The notes beneath the pieces were generated by a model that saw nothing but the letters and a program-made list of their open reading frames with translations, was not told the DNA's origin and searched no databases. A program made the position numbers and the translations under genes. From NCBI GenBank assembly GCA_002279765.1, contig NCCR01000245.1, positions 1 through 6,603 of the forward strand: 6,603 nucleotides of DNA, written 5' to 3'. Origin of the DNA: Verrucomicrobia bacterium 12-59-8 (GTDB taxonomy: Bacteria; Verrucomicrobiota; Verrucomicrobiae; Verrucomicrobiales; Verrucomicrobiaceae). Every line of letters starts with the position of its first letter. Within the stretch, counting starts at the first letter, position 1. Positions 1 to 6,603 of the stretch are shown in pieces.

Positions 1-45
1 CTGCCTTCCTCATTCAAAACAGTTCTTCCATCCCAGCCTCTCTCG

Positions 46-166
46 TCACCGATACACCTCACGCCGGTGCGTCGATCTCCCGTTCAAGGCGCTCGCGCAG
101 CCGGGCATCACGCAGGTCGCGCAGAAACTTCCTCGCCTGATTGCTCAGACTAACCTGCCACGTCAC
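46..166 (-). pseudogene. RelE/ParE-type toxin remnant with internal deletion and frameshift
   Basis: From a GTG at 164-166, which overlaps the end of the antitoxin gene by 17 bases, the frame reads VTWQVSLSNQARKFLRDLRD and on to about residue 31, then runs into TGA at 59-61 after only 35 codons. This is the N-terminal helix pattern of RelE/ParE mRNA-interferase toxins, which are usually about 85-95 residues long. In the neighbouring frame, bases 46-72 read THRREVYR followed by TGA, which is the typical C-terminal end of this family (HRxxVYR-stop). The simplest reading is that about 45-50 central codons were deleted near positions 72-76, joining the two ends out of frame. The catalytic core is absent, so no active toxin is expected. 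The call rests on family knowledge of both ends; no alignment was run. Confidence 0.72.
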
Positions 167-365
167 GCAGTTCCTCCTTCACCTTCTCCCAGGGTGTCCA
201 TTCCGTTTCTTCCTGGAGCACAGTGCGCGCGTCGCGGATGTCATCCAGATCCTCCAGGCGTTGGCGAATAGCATCCGCGTCGAAAGCCAGCAAGGCGTCG
301 AGAAAGGCATGATGCTCCGCAGGTGGCAGCAAACGCACGGCTTGGGCAAGTTGGGCGGAAGACAT
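150..365 (-). CDS. RelB-type antitoxin (71 aa), partner toxin broken
   Basis: This is a small acidic protein starting MSSAQLAQ. Its second half (about residues 38-68, DLDDIRDARTVLQ followed by WTPWEKVKEEL) resembles the toxin-wrapping C-terminal part of RelB-family antitoxins, which often reads (D/E)LEDIxxAxxAL...PWEEVKxEL. The N-terminal half should bind DNA and dimerise, but I do not recognise a clear ribbon-helix-helix there. The toxin start overlaps the antitoxin end, as in translationally coupled toxin-antitoxin operons, which supports the call independently. Because the toxin is deleted, this is an orphan antitoxin, still intact and possibly able to repress its own promoter or neutralise a related toxin elsewhere. 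No strong Shine-Dalgarno is visible; an AAAAGG lies about 12 bases before the ATG. Confidence 0.68.
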   Translation of the reverse strand: MSSAQLAQAVRLLPPAEHHAFLDALLAFDADAIRQRLEDLDDIRDARTVLQEETEWTPWEKVKEELRDVAG

Positions 366-371
366 GCCTAA

Positions 372-400
372 ATGATGCCTTTTTGCGGCTAGCGTGGCAA
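372..400 (-). promoter_or_regulatory. Candidate sigma-70 promoter of the antitoxin gene
   Basis: On the minus strand TTGCCA (395-400, 5 of 6 to TTGACA) is followed after 17 bases by CATCAT (372-377, 4 of 6 to TATAAT). The antitoxin ATG lies only 6 bases beyond the -10 box, so a transcript from here would be almost leaderless. The site lies outside the R-M repeat, so the toxin-antitoxin module would have its own promoter independent of the cassette. The match is by eye and unproven. Confidence 0.35.
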
Positions 401-431
401 GGGGCAGATTACGTTTGAATCCGGCTCATGG

Positions 432-497
432 CATCCCTCACGCCCTCAAAAACCGCCCCGTCACACTCTTCTCATCCGCCGCCACCTGCTGCGGCGT
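432..497. repeat. Direct repeat, distal copy: duplicated 3' end of uvrA
   Basis: These 66 bases are identical to 2466-2531 and in the same orientation (offset 2034). Read on the minus strand they encode the last 19 residues of UvrA ([10 protein letters not shown] and onward to GRFLRA), the TGA, and six bases after it. Homology continues to 503 with two mismatches (498 and 501), both third-position changes that leave Gly and Thr unchanged. Beyond 503 and below 432 the two copies differ. This copy belongs to no complete gene. A 6-bp inverted repeat (CGCCGC/GCGGCG, 8-base loop, 477-496) sits at its edge. It marks the distal boundary of the inserted R-M cassette. Confidence 0.95.
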
Positions 498-524
498 GCC
501 TGTGACAGACGCACACTCAGCGTA

Positions 525-1493
525 TCATCCAGCCCGGATGCCGACGCTGGAGATGATACGATCTCTAAAATCTTTAAAGGCTGCGGAGTTCACATCCTTC
601 AACTCTTGCAGGCTGTAAAAACGATGGGTCGTTGGAGACTTCTCGCGTGCTTTGGTTGGGTCGAGGGTCTTCACATTGTAGATCGTCCAGAATTCCACAA
701 ACCCTCGTGCTTTGGCACTTTGATGACTTTTTTCGGCCTCGCCTAGACGATTCCAAATGTTGGACTGGTCTTCTCCACCTTTGATTTCAATTGCGACGAT
801 CTTCCGGGACTCCTTTTTTGAAACGAACTCGACAATGCTGATGTCCGGGTCGGCGGAAAAGGCAATGACCACCTTTCTACCCGATGCATTCTCCAGTTCC
901 AACCTTGCCTCCGCTCTGGTTTTCACCGCATGTCCGACAGCTTTCTCAATGAGGGTGAAGACATCCTTGTTCGCCGCCTTGCCGATTTTGGTGTTAATGC
1001 TGCCACGCAACTGAGGTCCGAGTGTCAGCAAAGCAAGTTCATCAAGCAGCGGTGCAGTAACACGGTCAATGCCGATTCCACCAAGCAGTTCCGAGGCTCT
1101 TGCACAAAAAGCCCGGCAGAGATCGCTGATTTCAGTGGCCACCCTTGCAGGAATCAGCCCCTTGTCTTCCAAGGCGCTAAAACGTCCAAGCTGTCCTTTG
1201 TTGTAGATCTCCTTCTGGCTGTAACCCATCAAAAGCCGGTAGTAGCCGAGCAGGCGGGGATTGTTCTCCAGCAGGCAGGGCACCGGAAAAACCAGCTCTC
1301 CACGGATGCCCCGGCTTGCCAGCGCCCGGAGGTCATTTGGCGGTGCGTTTTCTTCGAGCTGGCGGTTTAGCATAGACAACGGCACGGCGTTCACCGTTTC
1401 CGCCAGCGCCTGTCGCAGGCAGAGCCGCCTTACCTCCTCCAGTGATGACGCGACTGACACCTGCAGATTCGTTGAGGGTAAAGTTATTTTCAT
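525..1493 (-). CDS. Type II restriction endonuclease, XcyI/Cfr9I-like
   Basis: Predicted 322-residue DNA-cleaving partner of the adjacent methyltransferase. A PD-(D/E)xK active site is plain: P216-D217, then 18 residues, then E236-I-K238 in AIEIKGG, followed by SNIWNRLGEAEKSHQ (244-258), which supplies likely further catalytic or structural residues. Upstream, ELVFPVPCLLENNP (66-79) and LLGYYRLLMGYSQKE (81-95) match my memory of the XcyI family, whose known members cut C^CCGGG. Start choice: the frame is open to an ATG at 1556, but the ATG at 1493 gives a more usual N-terminus and a smaller overlap with the methyltransferase; neither has a strong Shine-Dalgarno. Even so, about 160 bases overlap the methyltransferase 3' end, suggesting coupled translation after it. 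GC is lower than in uvrA. The family call is from memory; the CCCGGG specificity is inferred. Confidence 0.8.
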   Translation of the reverse strand: MKITLPSTNLQVSVASSLEEVRRLCLRQALAETVNAVPLSMLNRQLEENAPPNDLRALASRGIRGELVFPVPCLLENNPRLLGYYRLLMGYSQKEIYNKGQLGRFSALEDKGLIPARVATEISDLCRAFCARASELLGGIGIDRVTAPLLDELALLTLGPQLRGSINTKIGKAANKDVFTLIEKAVGHAVKTRAEARLELENASGRKVVIAFSADPDISIVEFVSKKESRKIVAIEIKGGEDQSNIWNRLGEAEKSHQSAKARGFVEFWTIYNVKTLDPTKAREKSPTTHRFYSLQELKDVNSAAFKDFRDRIISSVGIRAG

Positions 1494-2415
1494 GGTGATT
1501 GCCGTTCGCGCCTTGCCCGTTGTGTTGGGTGCCGAAAGATGCAGGGCTGAGAGCATGCAGGGCGTCAGTCACATAGGATGGATTCAGTTCAATTCCGGCA
1601 TACTTCCTTTTGAGTCGTTGAGCGACGAGTCCCACCGTGCCGGAACCAAAAAATGGATCGAGCACGAAGTCTCCCTCGCACGAGGACGCTAGTATGCATG
1701 GCTCCACCAGCGCTGGAGGAAAGGAAGCGATGTGTGAGCTGAGCGACGAGCAGGTATTGATGTTCCAGACTGAGCGTCTGTTTCGCAACGCGCCATTCTC
1801 CGCCAGTTCCTTCACGCTCTCGTGGTGGTAGCTGTAGTGTCCAGACTTGGTGAACATGAAAAGATATTCATGCGACCTCGTCGGCCTGTCCTTGACGCTT
1901 TCAGGCATGGCGTTGGGTTTGTTCCAGACGATGTCACTGCGCAAATACCAACCGTCATCCTGAAGTGCAAAAGCCAGCCGCCATGGAATGCCCAGCAGGT
2001 CTTTGTCCTTCAACCCTGGCGGATTGTCGGGGCGCGTGCTCATGGCGCGGTTCGGATTCTTTTTGTCCGGGGCACGCCAGCCACGATTCCCACTGGTGAA
2101 ACCGTCTCCGATGTTCAGCCAAAAAATGCCATCGGGTTTCAAGACACGTCGCACCTCGGCAAAGACAGCGGTGAGGTCTCGCAAAAAAGCCGCCATGCTG
2201 GCCTCCAGGCCGATCTGGCCCTCGATGCCGTAATCGCGCAACCCCCAATACGGCGGGGAGGTCACCACGCATTGCACGGAGTTTGAAGGTAAAAGCGGCA
2301 AGACGACCCGTACGTCTCCCTCAAGAAGGGTCGAGTCGGTTAACTCGATTCTATTGGGCGAGGTGACGTGCAGATGGGTCATATCATGATGATTGTGCGG
2401 ACTTGAACTCATCAT
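1333..2415 (-). CDS. Type II DNA methyltransferase, beta class, probably N4-cytosine
   Basis: A 360-residue S-adenosylmethionine-dependent methylase that would protect host DNA from the endonuclease encoded just downstream. Catalytic motif IV is TSPPYW (52-57); the SPPY form is typical of N4-cytosine enzymes. The SAM-binding motif I, DPFFGSGT (253-260), comes after it, giving the beta-class order, and GIELNPSYV (274-282) closes the fold. The region from about 105 to 215 (GNRGW through [12 protein letters not shown]) should carry target recognition. The tail after about residue 290 is Gly/Ala/Arg-rich, matches no family feature I know, and mostly overlaps the endonuclease start. The start at 2415 is chosen for the AGGAG 5 bases upstream; ATG at 2412 (8-base spacing) is equally possible. 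The frame is open back to a GTG at 2475 overlapping the uvrA stop. Likely specificity is CCCGGG, by analogy with M.XcyI and M.Cfr9I. Confidence 0.92.
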   Translation of the reverse strand: MMSSSPHNHHDMTHLHVTSPNRIELTDSTLLEGDVRVVLPLLPSNSVQCVVTSPPYWGLRDYGIEGQIGLEASMAAFLRDLTAVFAEVRRVLKPDGIFWLNIGDGFTSGNRGWRAPDKKNPNRAMSTRPDNPPGLKDKDLLGIPWRLAFALQDDGWYLRSDIVWNKPNAMPESVKDRPTRSHEYLFMFTKSGHYSYHHESVKELAENGALRNRRSVWNINTCSSLSSHIASFPPALVEPCILASSCEGDFVLDPFFGSGTVGLVAQRLKRKYAGIELNPSYVTDALHALSPASFGTQHNGQGANGNHHENNFTLNESAGVSRVITGGGKAALPATGAGGNGERRAVVYAKPPARRKRTAK

Positions 2416-2420
2416 GCAAG

Positions 2421-2425
2421 CTCCT
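2421..2425 (-). promoter_or_regulatory. Shine-Dalgarno of the methyltransferase
   Basis: On the minus strand AGGAG precedes ATG-ATG with 5 bases to the first ATG (2415) and 8 to the second (2412). It decides the start against the longer frame reaching 2475. It is the only strong ribosome binding site I see in the window and lies inside the inserted cassette. Confidence 0.75.
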
Positions 2426-2471
2426 GTTCGTTTTTGCTGGCCGACTTCCGCCGCAATCGACGCCTCATCCC

Positions 2472-5369
<2,898 letters not shown>

Positions 5370-5455
5370 AGGTACACACAAGCCGCGTGGGGCAGGGGAG
5401 ATCAAGCCCAAGAAATCCCCGTCTCGCCCGTTTCCAGATTGCCGCATGAGGGCGG

Positions 5456-5484
5456 TTGATTATTCCCAGCCTCTCTCCTAGACT
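5456..5484 (+). promoter_or_regulatory. Candidate sigma-70 promoter of the gene at 5497
   Basis: TTGATT (5456-5461) and TAGACT (5479-5484) are spaced by exactly 17 bases, each matching 4 of 6 consensus positions. Transcription would start near 5491, giving a leader of only about 6 bases before the ATG at 5497, in line with the lack of any Shine-Dalgarno there. The site lies in the 127-base gap between divergent uvrA and this gene. No convincing uvrA promoter or LexA-type operator was seen in the same gap. Confidence 0.45.
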
Positions 5485-5496
5485 CCCCCTACTGCC

Positions 5497-6450
5497 ATGA
5501 AACCACTCCTTGTCATCGCCCTGGCCCTCGCTGTCGGTTACGCCTCCTACGAGTATGTGTATCCGCCTTTCGCCGATGCCATGAAGTTCACCAAGCACCT
5601 CCCTAAAAAGGCGGAGCCCAAGGAGGTCGCCGTCATTCCCGCGCCGCAGCCCATCAAAAAAGCGCCGAAGATCGTCATGGATGCGCCCGCACCCAGGCCG
5701 GAGATGAAGCCCGAGGAGCCAAAGACCGAGATGGCCAAGGCCCCCGAGGCACCCGCCGTGGATCCCAATGCCTTCGTGCCTCCCGTGTTCCCCTCTGTGG
5801 ACGATGTCACCAAGAACTGGGCGGTGGTGCCGAAAGGCTACTTCAGCACGCCCAAGCAGGTCACCGTGAAGCAGGACCTCGAGCTCAAGATGCAGATGGG
5901 CAAGGCCACCGCCGCCACCACCTTCAAGGCAGGCACCAAAATCTTCGTCATGGGCCAGGAAGGTGCCAATCTCCTAGTCGGTGCCTCCGCTGGTTCCCCC
6001 ATGCGCGGCCTCGTCGCCATGGACGCCACCGACTTCAAGGAAGTCTTCACCGCCGCCTATGAGCAGGTCAAAGTCGTCCAGACCGAAAACGCCCGCAAAG
6101 CCCATGAATATCGCCTGGCCGCCGCCGAGCGCGCCCAAAACGCCCCCGCCTCCTCCGGCGGTGGCGGCAGCACCAGCAATGACAAGCCCACCAAGGCCGC
6201 CGACGGCACCTACCCGCTGCTCATTGCCAGCATGAAGGCCGGCGAAGTCACCGAAATCAAACCCGACAACATCAAGTCCTGGAGCGATGTCGCGCAGGAA
6301 AAGATCGACGGCACCGACTACTGGACCGTGAACGTGAAGTACGAAACCTCGACCATGTTCGGCAAATTCGAAACCGAAGCCCAGGCCCGCGTCAAAAACG
6401 GCCGCGTCGAGAAGTGGGTGTACACCGGCTCCGGCGAAATCGTGCCGTAA
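5497..6450 (+). CDS. Hypothetical membrane-anchored protein with Pro/Ala/Lys-rich stalk and SH3-like domain
   Basis: I do not recognise a named family. The 317-residue protein starts MKPLL and has one hydrophobic segment (about 3-17, LLVIALALAVGYA), an uncleaved anchor or signal peptide that should place the rest outside the cytoplasm. Residues 34-98 are rich in Pro, Lys, Glu and Ala, like the periplasm-spanning stalks of TonB-type proteins. Residues about 104-180 are beta-rich, with AGTKIFVMGQEGANLLVG and RGLVAMDATDF, resembling a bacterial SH3-like fold. A charged helix (181-214) and a Gly/Ser linker (219-227) lead to a C-terminal domain (237-317) with YWTVNVKYET and VKNGRVEKWVY, which looks like a small beta sheet. 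The gene is divergent from uvrA with no visible operon partner. A role in envelope or surface binding is only an inference from the layout. Confidence 0.85.
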   Translation: MKPLLVIALALAVGYASYEYVYPPFADAMKFTKHLPKKAEPKEVAVIPAPQPIKKAPKIVMDAPAPRPEMKPEEPKTEMAKAPEAPAVDPNAFVPPVFPSVDDVTKNWAVVPKGYFSTPKQVTVKQDLELKMQMGKATAATTFKAGTKIFVMGQEGANLLVGASAGSPMRGLVAMDATDFKEVFTAAYEQVKVVQTENARKAHEYRLAAAERAQNAPASSGGGGSTSNDKPTKAADGTYPLLIASMKAGEVTEIKPDNIKSWSDVAQEKIDGTDYWTVNVKYETSTMFGKFETEAQARVKNGRVEKWVYTGSGEIVP

Positions 6451-6511
6451 GCCAAGGCACCAAGGTCCCACATCGCAGCCCCACCTCACGCTAAGCCCCC
6501 GCGAAAGGTAG

Positions 6512-6533
6512 GGCTGGCTGTCCCCAGCCAGCC
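6512..6533. repeat. Perfect hairpin in the 3' intergenic tail
   Basis: GGCTGGCTG (6512-6520), loop TCCC, then CAGCCAGCC (6525-6533) forms a perfect 9-bp GC-rich stem 62 bases after the stop of the preceding gene. No run of T follows on the plus strand and none on the minus strand, so it is not a standard intrinsic terminator, though it could still slow polymerase or protect an mRNA end. A REP-like dispersed element is an alternative. The rest of 6451-6603 shows no gene that I can support. Confidence 0.6.
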
Positions 6534-6603
6534 GCCGCCGAAGCCCACGACTGTCGAGCCACGACCAGCCCTCCCAACAGAAACAAATTTCGCCCTTCGC
6601 TCA

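Larger units (their letters stand above)
498..2465 (-). mobile_element. R-M cassette inserted at the 3' end of uvrA between 66-bp direct repeats
   Basis: The segment between the two copies of the uvrA tail contains a methyltransferase and an endonuclease gene and little else: 50 bases separate the proximal repeat from the methyltransferase start, and 27 bases separate the endonuclease stop from the distal repeat. GC counted by hand on single lines is 43-50% in the endonuclease against 57% and 75% in two uvrA lines, consistent with foreign origin. No integrase, transposase or terminal inverted repeats are visible, so this is not a classical insertion sequence or integron. R-M genes flanked by long duplications of the target are known from comparative work on other bacteria; an attachment-site duplication is the alternative. 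Recombination between the repeats would remove one 2034-bp unit and leave uvrA intact. Confidence 0.8.

Noticed and set aside
31..44. 14-base match TCCCAGCCTCTCTC also present at 5464-5477
   Set aside because: It is a pyrimidine-rich, low-complexity string with no shared flank and no link to a gene boundary; chance is the simplest reading.
1494..1556. Longer endonuclease N-terminus starting at the ATG at 1554-1556
   Set aside because: It has no Shine-Dalgarno, would raise the overlap with the methyltransferase to 224 bases, and adds 21 residues with no family resemblance. It cannot be excluded.
498..2465. Integron, insertion sequence or prophage as the carrier of the R-M pair
   Set aside because: No recombinase frame, no terminal inverted repeats and no phage genes are present; only the uvrA-tail direct repeats support mobility.
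5370..5447. UvrA start 26 codons upstream at 5445-5447
   Set aside because: The extra residues precede the conserved UvrA N-terminus and match nothing in the family, and the site has no ribosome binding site.
6451..6603. Possible partial gene on either strand in the tail, and tRNA/rRNA or CRISPR in the window
   Set aside because: No start with a ribosome binding site or domain-like peptide is visible in the tail, and I saw no cloverleaf, rRNA-like block or regularly spaced repeats anywhere.

Overview
The window comes from a GC-rich bacterial chromosome. The style of the UvrA and of the proline/alanine/lysine-rich membrane-anchored protein suggests a member of the Verrucomicrobiota (Prosthecobacter-like). 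That placement is an inference from general appearance, not from a marker gene. From high to low coordinates, the minus strand carries uvrA (nucleotide excision repair), a two-gene type II restriction-modification (R-M) system with methyltransferase first and endonuclease second, then a RelB-type antitoxin followed by the wreck of its RelE-type toxin. A divergent plus-strand gene at 5497-6450 encodes a hypothetical envelope protein. The last 150 bases are intergenic and hold a perfect hairpin.

The main discovery is the architecture around the R-M pair. The last 60 bases of uvrA (19 codons plus the stop) and the 6 bases after it (2466-2531) are repeated exactly at 432-497, on the far side of the R-M genes and in the same orientation. 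The 1968 bases between the repeats hold the methyltransferase and endonuclease genes and almost nothing else. The pair is therefore a minimal cassette inserted at the 3' end of uvrA and bounded by a 66-bp direct repeat. No integrase or transposase is visible. The layout fits either 'insertion with long target duplication', described for R-M genes in other bacteria, or an attachment-site-like event that restored the uvrA end. The two mismatches just beyond the exact repeat are both synonymous in the uvrA frame, so the two copies may come from two different uvrA alleles. The cassette has lower GC in places than uvrA (hand counts of single 60-base lines: 43-50% in the endonuclease against 57% and 75% in uvrA).

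The methyltransferase is a beta-class SPPY enzyme, probably N4-cytosine specific. The endonuclease resembles the XcyI/Cfr9I family (C^CCGGG cutters) and has a clear PD-x18-EIK site. By eye I find no CCCGGG anywhere in the window, which fits that specificity. The two genes overlap by about 160 bases in different frames. The methyltransferase starts only 56 bases after the uvrA stop behind a good ribosome binding site, so the cassette probably rides on uvrA transcription.

Beyond the repeat lies what was probably the original downstream neighbour of uvrA: an intact antitoxin gene overlapping a toxin gene. The toxin keeps its start and its last eight codons but has lost its middle and its frame. 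UvrA itself has two oddities: an extra segment of about 15-18 residues partly made of a tandem 7-base repeat, and a first zinc module that lacks one CxxC pair.
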